Assembly: GCF_047634455.1 (NCBI RefSeq)
Contig: NZ_JBLIAI010000015.1
Span: 1 to 54,888 of the forward strand
Direction of reading: 5' to 3'
DNA from: Maritalea sp047634455
Lineage (GTDB): Bacteria; Pseudomonadota; Alphaproteobacteria; Rhizobiales; Devosiaceae
DNA: 54,888 bases
Within the stretch, counting starts at the first letter, position 1, and each line of letters starts with the position of its first letter. Under the pieces are notes generated by a model, which saw only the letters and a program-made list of their open reading frames with translations, was not told the origin of the DNA and made no database searches. Of this stretch, positions 1 to 8,429 are shown piece after piece. The position numbers were made by a program, and so were the translations under genes.

Positions 1-1
1 G

Positions 2-364
2 TTTGCAGGCGGCTCGCTTGGGGCAAAAGCCTGGGAAAATGACGAGCCATTTGAAAATGCGACGGGCTTAAAGGCCGCTCAGCGCGAGGTGGATCTGCGC
101 CTGATCAGGTTTTGTGGTCAACTCACCGAACAGGCTTTGAAGAAAGTGGTTAGGTTATTGCGCTATGACGAGCCATTGGGCAATGTTTTGCCCCATCTGT
201 TCCAACATCAAATTCATCATCGTGGCCAAGCACATGCCATGTTTGCTGGCACATCTGTTGCGCCGCCGCAACTGGACGAATTTATGTTCCGAGCAGATCA
301 CACAGAGCGCGTTAAGGACTTGGATGAACTGGGATTGCTCGAAACGGATTTGCCCGCCTACTAA
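2..364 (+). CDS. DinB-family protein, 3' part only
   Basis: The reading frame is open from the first bases of the window, so the start lies outside it; about 120 residues are visible. The C-terminal stretch HQIHHRGQAHAM followed by a PPQLDEF segment is typical of the DinB/DUF664 four-helix fold, in which such histidines bind a divalent metal. Members are often thiol-dependent enzymes or damage-induced proteins, but the substrate cannot be told from this fragment. The gene ends 30 bases before the acetyltransferase that follows and may be co-transcribed with it. The family call is fairly sure; the function is open. Confidence 0.75.
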   Translation, partial: FAGGSLGAKAWENDEPFENATGLKAAQREVDLRLIRFCGQLTEQALKKVVRLLRYDEPLGNVLPHLFQHQIHHRGQAHAMFAGTSVAPPQLDEFMFRADHTERVKDLDELGLLETDLPAY

Positions 365-394
365 ACTGTGGCTCTAATTCACCTGAGGACAATT

Positions 395-814
395 ATGATC
401 AACCCCGATATTTCAATTGCCCATCAAAACCCTGCGGTCGACGAATATTGCGCCATGCGCATTGCCGCCGGTTTGAGCGCCAAATCCAAAGAAGCGGCAT
501 CCATTGGCTTGCCCAATTCGCTTTTTGCTGTGTGTATTCGAAATGGAGCTGGCGAGTTGATCGCCATGGGCCGTCTGATCGGCGATGGCGGTTGTTTTGT
601 ACAGGTGTGCGATATTGCAGTGCGCCCAGACCATCAGGGGCACGGCTTGGGCCGCAAAGTGATGCAAGAACTGATGGACCATATCGACCGGACTATCCCG
701 GCCGGTGCTTTCATTAGTCTTTTCGCAGATGGCTCAGCGAACGAACTTTACAAGAAATTTAGCTTTGGCGAGACCGCGCCAGTTTCTTTGGGCATGGCAA
801 AATATGTCAAATAA
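395..814 (+). CDS. GNAT-family N-acetyltransferase
   Basis: This 139-residue protein has the GNAT acetyl-CoA fold. The segment VCDIAVRPDHQGHGLGRKVM is motif A with the pyrophosphate-binding Q-x-x-G-x-G/A loop, and a short C-terminal strand containing LYKKFSF follows, the usual end of the fold. The acceptor is unknown. I chose the ATG at 395 because GAGGA lies about eight bases upstream; an in-frame GTG at 368 has no ribosome site. It ends at a strong hairpin shared with the convergent isocitrate lyase gene. No neighbour points to a specific substrate. Confidence 0.8.
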   Translation: MINPDISIAHQNPAVDEYCAMRIAAGLSAKSKEAASIGLPNSLFAVCIRNGAGELIAMGRLIGDGGCFVQVCDIAVRPDHQGHGLGRKVMQELMDHIDRTIPAGAFISLFADGSANELYKKFSFGETAPVSLGMAKYVK

Positions 815-846
815 AAAGCCGACGGGCGAACCCGTCGGCTTCAAGT
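813..846. terminator. Bidirectional hairpin terminator between the GNAT gene and aceA
   Basis: A nine-base-pair stem GCCGACGGG / CCCGTCGGC (818-826 and 831-839) closes a CGAA tetraloop. Read on the minus strand it is followed by TTTTTAT, a good Rho-independent end for aceA; on the plus strand the tail TTCAAGTTT is weaker. Position between convergent genes supports shared use. Confidence 0.8.
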
Positions 847-925
847 TTCCCAACAAATTTGGCACAACTAAAGTGGGGACGTGTGCCAAACCCAAAGGAG
901 TTGAGATCTCTTAATTTCAGTTCAA

Positions 926-2212
926 CTAGAACTGTGCCGTTTCAGTTGATTCAGCCATTGCAGTTGTTGAACTGGTGCCTTGGCTAACCGCCATGGAAAC
1001 TGCATCAAAATAGCTTGTGCCAACTTCGCGCTGGTGGCGGGTTGCAGAAAAGCCACGGCTTTCAGCACCAAATTCAGCCTGTTGCAACTCTGAATATGCC
1101 GCCATACCGCGATCTTTATAGCGGCTTGCCAGATCAAAGGTCGTGTAGCTCAAATTATGGAAGCCAGCCAATGTGATGAACTGGTATTTATACCCCATCG
1201 CACCCAATTCGGCTTGGAATTTGGCCATTTGGCTTTCATCCATATGCTTGGCCCAGTTAAACGATGGCGAGCAGTTATACGCCAACATTTGGTCCGGGAA
1301 TTCGCGTTTGATGGCTTCAGCGAAGCGGCGGGCATCATCAAGGCTTGGCGTCGATGTTTCGCACCAGATCAAGTCAGCATATGGTGCATAGGCCAACCCA
1401 CGAGCAATCGCCGCCTCAAACCCGCCTTTGAGGCGATAAAAACCTTCTTCAGTACGCTCGCCAGTAACATATGGTGCATCATATTCGTCAACATCTGAGG
1501 TGATCAGGCGCGCGGCTTCCGCGTCTGTTCGGGCCATAATCAGCGTTGGTACACCCAAAACGTCAGCGGCCAAACGAGCCGCATTCAATGTGCGCACAAA
1601 AGTCTTTGTTGGCACCAAAACTTTACCGCCCAAATGGCCGCATTTCTTTTCAGACGCCAGTTGATCCTCAAAATGAACGGCAGCAGCACCCGCCTCAATC
1701 ATACCCTTCATCAATTCAAAGGCATTCAATTGACCGCCAAAACCGGCTTCCGCGTCCGCAATAATTGGCGCAAAAAAATCAAGGTCGGTGGTTTCTTCAC
1801 CAGAGAGCTTTTCCATGGTTTGAATTTGGTCAGCGCGCTGCAAAGCTTTGTTGATGCGTTTTACAACCGCAGGCACACTGTCCGCTGGGTAAAGGCTTTG
1901 GTCTGGATACATGTTGCCAGAATTATTGGCATCCGCCGCCACTTGCCAACCTGACAGATAGATGGCTTTAAGGCCCGCTTTGATTTGTTGCACCGCTTGG
2001 TTGCCGGTGAAGGTACCCAAAGTTGGCACATAGTCTTCAGTGTGCAGCAAATCCCAAAGCTTCTTTGCGCCATTTTCAGCCAATGAATACTGAATTGGCA
2101 ACGAACCGGCCAATTTTTTGACGTCTTCAGGGGTGTAAGTCCGGGCAATATTGTCCCAGCGGTCCGGGGCCCATTCTGGCGTAGCGAATTGACTTTTGTT
2201 GCGGTCGAGCAT
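926..2212 (-). CDS. aceA: Isocitrate lyase
   Basis: A 428-residue cytosolic enzyme that splits isocitrate into glyoxylate and succinate, the first step of the glyoxylate bypass needed for growth on acetate or fatty acids. The signature KKCGHLGGKVLVPT lies near residues 189-202 with catalytic Cys191, and the metal-binding IADAEAGFGG segment is at about 151-160. Length fits the bacterial family. ATG at 2212 has AGGA about nine bases upstream. It follows a small unknown gene on the same strand and lies opposite a regulator of the ScfR/RamB family, whose relatives control glyoxylate-bypass or acyl-CoA genes. Malate synthase is not in the window. Confidence 0.97.
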   Translation of the reverse strand: MLDRNKSQFATPEWAPDRWDNIARTYTPEDVKKLAGSLPIQYSLAENGAKKLWDLLHTEDYVPTLGTFTGNQAVQQIKAGLKAIYLSGWQVAADANNSGNMYPDQSLYPADSVPAVVKRINKALQRADQIQTMEKLSGEETTDLDFFAPIIADAEAGFGGQLNAFELMKGMIEAGAAAVHFEDQLASEKKCGHLGGKVLVPTKTFVRTLNAARLAADVLGVPTLIMARTDAEAARLITSDVDEYDAPYVTGERTEEGFYRLKGGFEAAIARGLAYAPYADLIWCETSTPSLDDARRFAEAIKREFPDQMLAYNCSPSFNWAKHMDESQMAKFQAELGAMGYKYQFITLAGFHNLSYTTFDLASRYKDRGMAAYSELQQAEFGAESRGFSATRHQREVGTSYFDAVSMAVSQGTSSTTAMAESTETAQF

Positions 2213-2260
2213 GGCGATGTTCCTGTATGTCTTGGATTTGTTTTAATGCTCCGCCGACCC

Positions 2261-2287
2261 TTGGCAAGTCCATTATGGTCTTGCCAA
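2261..2287 (-). other. Long hairpin in the aceA leader
   Basis: TTGGCAAG (2261-2268) pairs with CTTGCCAA (2280-2287), and inside it CCAT pairs with ATGG, giving twelve base pairs with one mismatch. It sits between the small gene at 2339-2581 and aceA. There is no T tract on either side, so it is not a classic terminator; it could be an mRNA-processing or stability element, a Rho-type end of the small gene, or a protein site. Confidence 0.45.
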
Positions 2288-2338
2288 AGAGCGTTGGAGG
2301 GTTTTCGAAGGGAGAGAGCATTAAAAAGCTCAGTGGCG

Positions 2339-2581
2339 TTATTGCGCTAAACTGCGTCTAAATGTGGCAGAAATCATTGGGTTGCCATCAAACATCTCAA
2401 TGGTTGTTTCGCCGCCATCAGCGAGCGAGAATTGGTGCTTGTCGACGGGGCCCACAATCGCAAAGCCCAACTTATCAAGTCCTTTGGCTTTAAACTGGCG
2501 CATCGCGTCTGCAACGGTACGCGCAATAATTGTGATATATTCGTCTTGCGTGTTCTGCCGGTTATCGATTGTGTGTGTCAT
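2339..2581 (-). CDS. Small conserved-looking protein upstream of aceA
   Basis: An 80-residue soluble protein that I do not recognise. The start at 2581 is well supported: GGAGG lies six bases before the ATG, whereas a longer reading frame starting at 2647 has no such site. It shows no signal peptide or membrane span; the middle carries a helix rich in A, K and R (TVADAMRQFKAKGLDKLGF) followed by short strands. It precedes aceA by 126 bases on the same strand and shares a regulatory region with the divergent ScfR-like gene, so a role linked to the glyoxylate bypass or its control is plausible but unproven. Confidence 0.7.
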   Translation of the reverse strand: MTHTIDNRQNTQDEYITIIARTVADAMRQFKAKGLDKLGFAIVGPVDKHQFSLADGGETTIEMFDGNPMISATFRRSLAQ

Positions 2582-2621
2582 TTTTTCCTCCGTCTCCCGG
2601 AACCGTTCCGAGAAGTGATGA

Positions 2622-2739
2622 TGTAAAGATTTGACATTTGGCACCAAAATGCAAGATAATTCGATAAATCAAGGTGTTAAGCTGTAAAGATCAGTAAAGC
2701 GCATCGGTCAATTTTGTAAAGTCTTGTAAAGTTTACAAA
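2622..2739. promoter_or_regulatory. Putative ScfR/RamB operator cluster between divergent genes
   Basis: TGTAAAG or close copies occur at 2622, 2683, 2694 (AGTAAAG form), 2714-2721 and 2724-2731, and the last lies in the perfect palindrome TTGTAAA-G-TTTACAA (2724-2738). The two copies at 2713-2720 and 2723-2730 are ten bases apart, one DNA turn. The reverse complement contains AAACTTTACAAG, close to the AAACTTTGCAAA-type RamB site and to the TTTGCAAA repeats reported for PccR. I infer autoregulation of the 2757 gene and possible control of the divergent aceA unit. No convincing -10/-35 pair was assigned. Confidence 0.6.
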
Positions 2740-2756
2740 CAATCTTGGAGGCCCAT

Positions 2757-4175
2757 ATGGAAAAGTCAGGCCCGCAAATTGGCGGTAAAATCAGGCGGTT
2801 ACGCCGGCAAAAGCATGTGTCCCAGGCCGATTTGGCGTCAGCCCTAGGCATTTCTGCCAGCTATTTGAACCTGCTTGAACACAATCGGCGCAACATCACC
2901 GTGCCGCTGCTTTTTAAGCTGGCCGGGCATTTCGGAATCGAGCCAGGCGAATTGGTGGAAAGCGATGAAGGGCAATTGGTCGGCGATTTAATGGAATTGT
3001 TCGGCGACGATATTTTTGCTGATACCGATCTGACCAACCACGAAATTCGTGACCTGGCTTTTTCCAATCCGTCGGCGTCCCGCGCGATTTTGCGCTTATT
3101 TGATAAGTTCCAAGAAACCCGTTCATCAGGCGCTGCGGGGAATAGCAATGATTTGCCCGAACCCTCAACTACTGGCTACCACATGGCCACAGAGGCGATT
3201 TCGGACTTTATCCAAGAAAACGCCAATCATTTCCCAACCCTTGAAGCTTCAGCCGAACGGGTGCGTCACGACGTCGATCACGCCTCAGACAGTTTCGAAA
3301 TGGGCCTTAAAGCCTACCTAGCCAATGTGTTTGGACTCGACTGCAAAATGGCGTCTTTGCCTGCTGGCATTGCACAAAAACTCGATGAGGCGACCAACAA
3401 GCTTTATATCTCAGACATATTAAGCCCAGAATCCGCACTGTTCTCGATGGCGCATCGCGCCGCTTTGCTGACCGCAGAGCATGAGATTGAAGCAATCGTC
3501 GATCAATCCAACTTGCCCGAAGGCGATGCGCCGATCTTGGCCAAAAACGTGCTCGCATCCTATTTTGCAGCCGCTTTGGTGATGCCTTACACGCCGTTTT
3601 TGGCCGCATGTCGTGACTATCGTTATGACGTGGAGCGGCTGTCGCGTCGGTTCAATGCTAGTTTTGAACAAGTGTGCCACCGCATGACCACGTTGCAACG
3701 CCAAGGTGCGCAGGGCATTCCCTTGCATTTGGTGCGCACCGATATTGCGGGCAATATTTCCAAACGCTTTTCCCTATCCGGCATTCATATTCCCCGCCAT
3801 TCGGGTGCCTGTCCGCGTTGGAACATTTATTCAGCGTTTTTGCAGCCCGAAAAGATCAATATTCAGATTTCGCAGATGCCAGACAGCGAAACCTATTTTT
3901 GCATTGCAAAATCAATCGCCAAGGGTGGTTATCGACACAATGCCCCGCGTCGTCACTTGTCAATTGGTTTGGGATGCCACATTTCCCACGCCAAAGAGAT
4001 GATTTATTCGGAGGGCGTGGACCTTAAAAACTTAAGCCAAGTGGTACCGATCGGTGTTGGTTGTCGTATTTGCCCGCGCCTAGAGTGCGGTCAGCGCGCC
4101 CACCCGCCTGCCGATCATCGTTTCCAAATTGATAGTGCCACCAAACCCGAAAACCTTTACGCTAAGATGACTTAA
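2757..4175 (+). CDS. ScfR/RamB-family short-chain acyl-CoA-type transcription regulator
   Basis: A 472-residue regulator. Residues about 6-65 form an XRE helix-turn-helix (SQADLASALGISASYLNLLE). The middle third resembles the IrrE/ImmA fold with a decayed HExxH site, reading MAHRAALL. The C-terminal part is DUF2083-like with a cysteine cluster CRICPRLEC near residue 435, likely metal-binding. Family members (RamB in Corynebacterium, PccR in Rhodobacter) sense acyl-CoA status and control acetate or propionate genes. ATG at 2757 has GGAG six bases upstream; a TTG four codons earlier is less likely. It is divergent from the aceA unit with an operator-like cluster between. The effector is not deducible. 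Confidence 0.85.
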   Translation: MEKSGPQIGGKIRRLRRQKHVSQADLASALGISASYLNLLEHNRRNITVPLLFKLAGHFGIEPGELVESDEGQLVGDLMELFGDDIFADTDLTNHEIRDLAFSNPSASRAILRLFDKFQETRSSGAAGNSNDLPEPSTTGYHMATEAISDFIQENANHFPTLEASAERVRHDVDHASDSFEMGLKAYLANVFGLDCKMASLPAGIAQKLDEATNKLYISDILSPESALFSMAHRAALLTAEHEIEAIVDQSNLPEGDAPILAKNVLASYFAAALVMPYTPFLAACRDYRYDVERLSRRFNASFEQVCHRMTTLQRQGAQGIPLHLVRTDIAGNISKRFSLSGIHIPRHSGACPRWNIYSAFLQPEKINIQISQMPDSETYFCIAKSIAKGGYRHNAPRRHLSIGLGCHISHAKEMIYSEGVDLKNLSQVVPIGVGCRICPRLECGQRAHPPADHRFQIDSATKPENLYAKMT

Positions 4176-4200
4176 TGTATCGCAGCAGAAAGTTGGTCAC

Positions 4201-4479
4201 GTGAACAGATTTACATTGGTGGGTTCTCTGGCTTGGTTGTCATTGCTGCTGGTCACAGGTTCTACCAAGGCCAGCAGTTCAGATGCTTGGGACGAATTTC
4301 GCGAAACCCTGGTGCAAAAGTGCCGCGCTGCCGCTAATGCAGGCGATGATAGCCTTGTCCAATTTGAACCGTTCGGTAGCGCTAGTTACGGCGTTGCGAT
4401 CATCTATACACCACGTGGCCGTCAGGTCTGCGTGATGGATAAGCAAAGCACTGAGCTGGAAATAACTGAGCCATTTTGA
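4201..4479 (+). CDS. Small predicted secreted protein
   Basis: A 92-residue protein with a GTG start. Residues 1-24 form a signal peptide: an Arg-containing start, a leucine-rich core, then an A-S-S type cleavage region (TKASS). The mature part of about 68 residues holds two cysteines (KCRAAAN and RQVCVMD) that could form a disulfide in the periplasm. I do not recognise the family. No clear ribosome site precedes the GTG, so the start is uncertain. It lies between the regulator and olsB on the same strand. Confidence 0.55.
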   Translation: MNRFTLVGSLAWLSLLLVTGSTKASSSDAWDEFRETLVQKCRAAANAGDDSLVQFEPFGSASYGVAIIYTPRGRQVCVMDKQSTELEITEPF

Positions 4480-4585
4480 GATCAGCTTGTCTGCCCGCAC
4501 AAGTGGCGATTGCAACCCATCGTCGCATCGCATACAATTTTCACATGAGTTGCGGCCAACACAATTGGCATTGGGGTAGTTGTAG

Positions 4586-5554
4586 ATGTCCATGTTCGAT
4601 CTAAAACCGCGAGAATTGGCGCCTGTTCATCGCCGTCCCAAGCGCTGGTATGAACAGTTTTTTCCCCTGACGGGCACACAAATTATTGGCTCCAGCATAG
4701 CCGCGTTGGGTCGCAACGAGCGCGTGGAGCGAGAGCGAAAAGACCCAGCTTCCTTGGCGCAGATTGGCTCGCTTGAAGTGCGCATCGCGCAAACCGCCAG
4801 CGAAGTGCGGCGCGCGCAACAATTGCGCTATGAAGTTTTTTACGAAGAAATGTCGGCCAAACCCGACCCGCGCGCGTCCCGCACCAAACGAGATGCAGAC
4901 GAATTTGACCCGATTTGCGACCACATTATCGTCGTCGACCATGATGAAACCGAAGGGCTCTCAGCGCGGCCAAAAATTGTGGGTACTTATCGCGCTTTGC
5001 GGGCAGATGTGGCTCATGCCTGCAATGGGTTTTATTCGTCCGCCGAATTTGACCTTAAATCAATGTTGGCCAAAAATTGGGAAAAAGGTTTTTGCGAGCT
5101 TGGTCGATCCTGCGTTTTGCCGCCTTATCGCGACCGTCGTACCATGGAAGCACTGTGGGTCGGGCTTTGGGTGTACGCCATCCTGTATGATATTGACGTC
5201 TATTTTGGCGTCGCCAGTTTTGAAGGCACCAACCCTGACGTGCATTTGGAGGCACTGAGCCTGCTACATCACACGGCAAGCCCGCCGCAAAATTGGTCTG
5301 CCTGCGCCCGGACAGATGTTGGCGTCACGATCCAATATCTTGAGCAAGATTCATTAAACCAACGCCAGATTGTCCAAGACCTGCCGCCTTTGATTAAAGG
5401 CTATTTGCGCGTTGGCGCATATGTGGGCGACGGGGCGTTTGTGGACCACCAATTCGGCACCACCGATGTCATGATCGTTACATTGATAGATCAAATCCCA
5501 GATCGCTATAAACAGCACTTTGTGCAAGCCACGGGCCTAGATCGCAAAAACTAG
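4586..5554 (+). CDS. olsB: L-ornithine N(alpha)-acyltransferase
   Basis: A 322-residue member of the GNAT-like OlsB family, which moves a 3-hydroxyacyl chain from acyl carrier protein to the alpha-amino group of ornithine, giving lyso-ornithine lipid. Family marks visible are LRYEVFYEEM near residue 82, CELGRSCVLPPYR near 170-182, and the C-terminal LIKGYLRVGAYVGDGAF with FGTTDVMIV. The N-terminal 60 residues are a basic, poorly conserved extension. A second ATG two codons on is possible. The partner O-acyltransferase could be the PlsC-like protein at 16840. Ornithine lipids replace phospholipids in the outer membrane, typically under phosphate limitation. Confidence 0.88.
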   Translation: MSMFDLKPRELAPVHRRPKRWYEQFFPLTGTQIIGSSIAALGRNERVERERKDPASLAQIGSLEVRIAQTASEVRRAQQLRYEVFYEEMSAKPDPRASRTKRDADEFDPICDHIIVVDHDETEGLSARPKIVGTYRALRADVAHACNGFYSSAEFDLKSMLAKNWEKGFCELGRSCVLPPYRDRRTMEALWVGLWVYAILYDIDVYFGVASFEGTNPDVHLEALSLLHHTASPPQNWSACARTDVGVTIQYLEQDSLNQRQIVQDLPPLIKGYLRVGAYVGDGAFVDHQFGTTDVMIVTLIDQIPDRYKQHFVQATGLDRKN

Positions 5555-5645
5555 GTAATTCGCAACGCTTTATTGTTGGCACCATGGACGGGTTAGCCTA
5601 GTCTTGGCTTTCTGATTGCGGACTGATCCGGCTAAATAAATCACA

Positions 5646-8429
5646 ATGAACGACAAAAATATCCAATATGCCCAGCCAAGTGATGACATTGACCAAGCCC
5701 CGCTAAAGGGTGAGGCACCGGACGATCCTGCGCAAATTTCAAAGCCCGCTTTAAAACCAGGTTCCCCGGCGCAGCTCACGCCAATGATGACGCAATTCTT
5801 TGAAATTCGTGCGGTCAATCCAGGATATCTCTTATTCTATCGAATGGGCGATTTCTACGAATTGTTTTTTGACGATGCCGAGATCGCTTCTCGCGCCTTG
5901 GGAATCGCGCTGACAAAACGGGGCAAACATCTGGATCAGGATATTCCGATGTGCGGTGTGCCTGTGCATGCGGCGCAAGGTTATTTGAAAAAACTCATCG
6001 CCTTGGGACACCGTGTGGCGGTGTGCGAGCAAATGGAAGACCCGGCGGAGGCAAAGAAGCGCGGATCAAAATCTGTGGTGAAACGAGATGTGGTGCGGCT
6101 GGTGACGGCAGGCACGCTGACCGAAGATGATTTGCTCGACAGCGCGGCCAACAATTATCTGGCGTGCCTGGCAATGATCCAGCATGGGGATGCGGATTTT
6201 GCCATTTGCTACACAGACATTTCTACCGGTGAAATGTTTTTTTGTGACGTGAGTGCCGAACAATTGACCGACGAACTGGCGCGCATCGAACCAACCGAAC
6301 TGGTTGTCACAGCGCAAACCCATAGTTTCATTACCCAAAATAATTTGCTGCCCCTTGCGTTTTCCGGCCAGTTGGCAGTCCAGCCCCCCGAATTGTTCAA
6401 CTCAGAAGCCGCCGCAGATGTGTTGAAATCAGCGTTTGGTGCCGCAGCGGAACCACTTCTAGGGCAGTCACGCATCACACGTTCGGCGCTTGCAGCAGCT
6501 GTTGCTTATATCGATCAAACCCAAAAAGGGGCAAAAGTGCCGCTCCGTTTGCCCCAACGCACCGGCGATAAGTTGATGCAAATCGATGCGGCCACGCGGA
6601 TGTCGCTCGAATTGTTGCGCACCAACCGGGGCGAGGCCAATGGGGCATTGCGCACCACCATCGATAAATGCGTAACGTCTGCTGGATCACGGCTTTTGTC
6701 AACGCGCATCAGTGCGCCATTGTGCGATCCAGCAGCCATTGTTGAACGTCACAATATGGTCGCAGACTTTGTTGACAACAGTCTGGTCACCTCGCTTGTT
6801 CGCGAAAAACTAAAGTCAACCCCCGACATTGTTCGAGGCCTCACAAGGTTGGCGCTTGCGCGCGGCGGCCCACGTGAAATGCTAGCCATTAAGGCTGCAA
6901 TAAATGTTTCCTCAGGTCTTGCCGCTGAATTGTTAGCACTTGAAAGGCCAAACGACGGCAATAAGCATTTGCTCGACAATTTGATCGCCGCACCGACAGA
7001 ATTGGCCGCACAAATTGCTGACCGCTTACAAGACGAAGTGCCCATATTGCCGCGTGACGGTGGGTTCGTGCGCCAGGGATTTGATGCGGAACTGGATGAA
7101 TTTCGCACCCTTGCAACCCAAAGCCGGCAAATCATTGCCGCATTACAAGCCCGCTACGCGGATGAAACGGGCATCAAGGCCATCAAAGTGAAGCACAATA
7201 ATGTGCTGGGCTATTTCATCGAAGTGCCCGCCAGTCATGGCAATAAGTTAATGGCGGAACCACTCAATCAAACCTTCATCCACCGCCAAACGTTGGCAAA
7301 TGCGGTGCGGTTCAATACCAAAGAACTTTCTGAATTGCAGGGTAAAATCACCCATGCCAGCGATGCGGCACTGGCGATTGAGTTGCGCATATTTGAGCAA
7401 TTGCGTGAAATGATCTTGGCTGAAACCGCCGCACTGCAAAGTCTGGCGGATAGTTTGGCAAAGCTGGATGTTACCACAGCGCTTGGCCAACTGGCGCTGG
7501 AACAAAACTACTGCCGACCCAAAATCGACAACAGCAACGCTTTTGACATCAAAGACGGTCGTCACCCGGTGGTCGAGGCGATGCTCGCCAAAGCAGGGCA
7601 AATTTCCTTTGTGGCCAATGATTGTGATTTATCGCCAATCGGCGAAGAGGTAAATGGTGCACTTTGGTTGATCACAGGCCCCAATATGGGTGGAAAGTCG
7701 ACTTTCTTGCGACAGAATGCGCTGATTGCCATCATGGCGCAATTGGGTTCCTTTGTGCCTGCAAGTGCGGCTCATATCGGTGTGATTGATCGGGTGTTTT
7801 CTCGTGTGGGTGCCGCAGATGACATCGCCCATGGCCGTTCAACCTTTATGGTGGAAATGGTTGAAACCGCTGCCATTCTAAATCGCGCCACCGCTTCGTC
7901 GTTGGTTGTGCTGGATGAAATTGGCCGTGGCACTGCGACATTTGATGGCCTGTCGATCGCCTGGGCTGCGGTGGAAGCATTGCATGAAAACACAAGCTGC
8001 CGCGCCCTCTTTGCAACCCATTACCATGAGCTCACAGCATTGTCCGAACGTCTGGATCGGGTTTCCAATCACACAATGAAAGTGCGCGAGTGGGAAGGCG
8101 ATGTGGTCTTTTTGCACGAAGTTGCCAAAGGTACAGCCGACCGCTCCTATGGCATTCAGGTGGCAAAGTTGGCAGGCTTACCAGCACAAGTGATTGAGCG
8201 GGCGCAAGAAGTGCTTGATATATTGGAAAAACGTGAGACCAATGACGTGACCGCTGGGGTTTCACAATTACCCCTCTTTGCTGAACGCCGACCCGCACCA
8301 AAGCCAAAAATCGATAATTCGCTGCAAAAAAGAATCCTTCAAATCAACCCCGATGAATTGACGCCCCGCATGGCGATTGATTTATTGTATGAACTGAAAA
8401 AGCTTAGCCAAAAACATGCCGCACGCTAG
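5646..8429 (+). CDS. mutS: DNA mismatch repair protein MutS
   Basis: This 927-residue protein finds base mismatches and small loops in new DNA and recruits MutL. The mismatch-reading Phe-x-Glu motif is in GDFYELFFDD (Phe70, Glu72). The Walker A loop GPNMGGKST begins near residue 678, followed by the Walker B VVLDEIGRGT and the ATHYHELT switch. The roughly 45-residue N-terminal extension rich in D, A and P is usual in alphaproteobacteria; a shorter start at residue 47 cannot be excluded. Its last 14 bases overlap glnD, so the two are translated from one message. mutL is not in the window. Confidence 0.97.
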   Translation: MNDKNIQYAQPSDDIDQAPLKGEAPDDPAQISKPALKPGSPAQLTPMMTQFFEIRAVNPGYLLFYRMGDFYELFFDDAEIASRALGIALTKRGKHLDQDIPMCGVPVHAAQGYLKKLIALGHRVAVCEQMEDPAEAKKRGSKSVVKRDVVRLVTAGTLTEDDLLDSAANNYLACLAMIQHGDADFAICYTDISTGEMFFCDVSAEQLTDELARIEPTELVVTAQTHSFITQNNLLPLAFSGQLAVQPPELFNSEAAADVLKSAFGAAAEPLLGQSRITRSALAAAVAYIDQTQKGAKVPLRLPQRTGDKLMQIDAATRMSLELLRTNRGEANGALRTTIDKCVTSAGSRLLSTRISAPLCDPAAIVERHNMVADFVDNSLVTSLVREKLKSTPDIVRGLTRLALARGGPREMLAIKAAINVSSGLAAELLALERPNDGNKHLLDNLIAAPTELAAQIADRLQDEVPILPRDGGFVRQGFDAELDEFRTLATQSRQIIAALQARYADETGIKAIKVKHNNVLGYFIEVPASHGNKLMAEPLNQTFIHRQTLANAVRFNTKELSELQGKITHASDAALAIELRIFEQLREMILAETAALQSLADSLAKLDVTTALGQLALEQNYCRPKIDNSNAFDIKDGRHPVVEAMLAKAGQISFVANDCDLSPIGEEVNGALWLITGPNMGGKSTFLRQNALIAIMAQLGSFVPASAAHIGVIDRVFSRVGAADDIAHGRSTFMVEMVETAAILNRATASSLVVLDEIGRGTATFDGLSIAWAAVEALHENTSCRALFATHYHELTALSERLDRVSNHTMKVREWEGDVVFLHEVAKGTADRSYGIQVAKLAGLPAQVIERAQEVLDILEKRETNDVTAGVSQLPLFAERRPAPKPKIDNSLQKRILQINPDELTPRMAIDLLYELKKLSQKHAAR

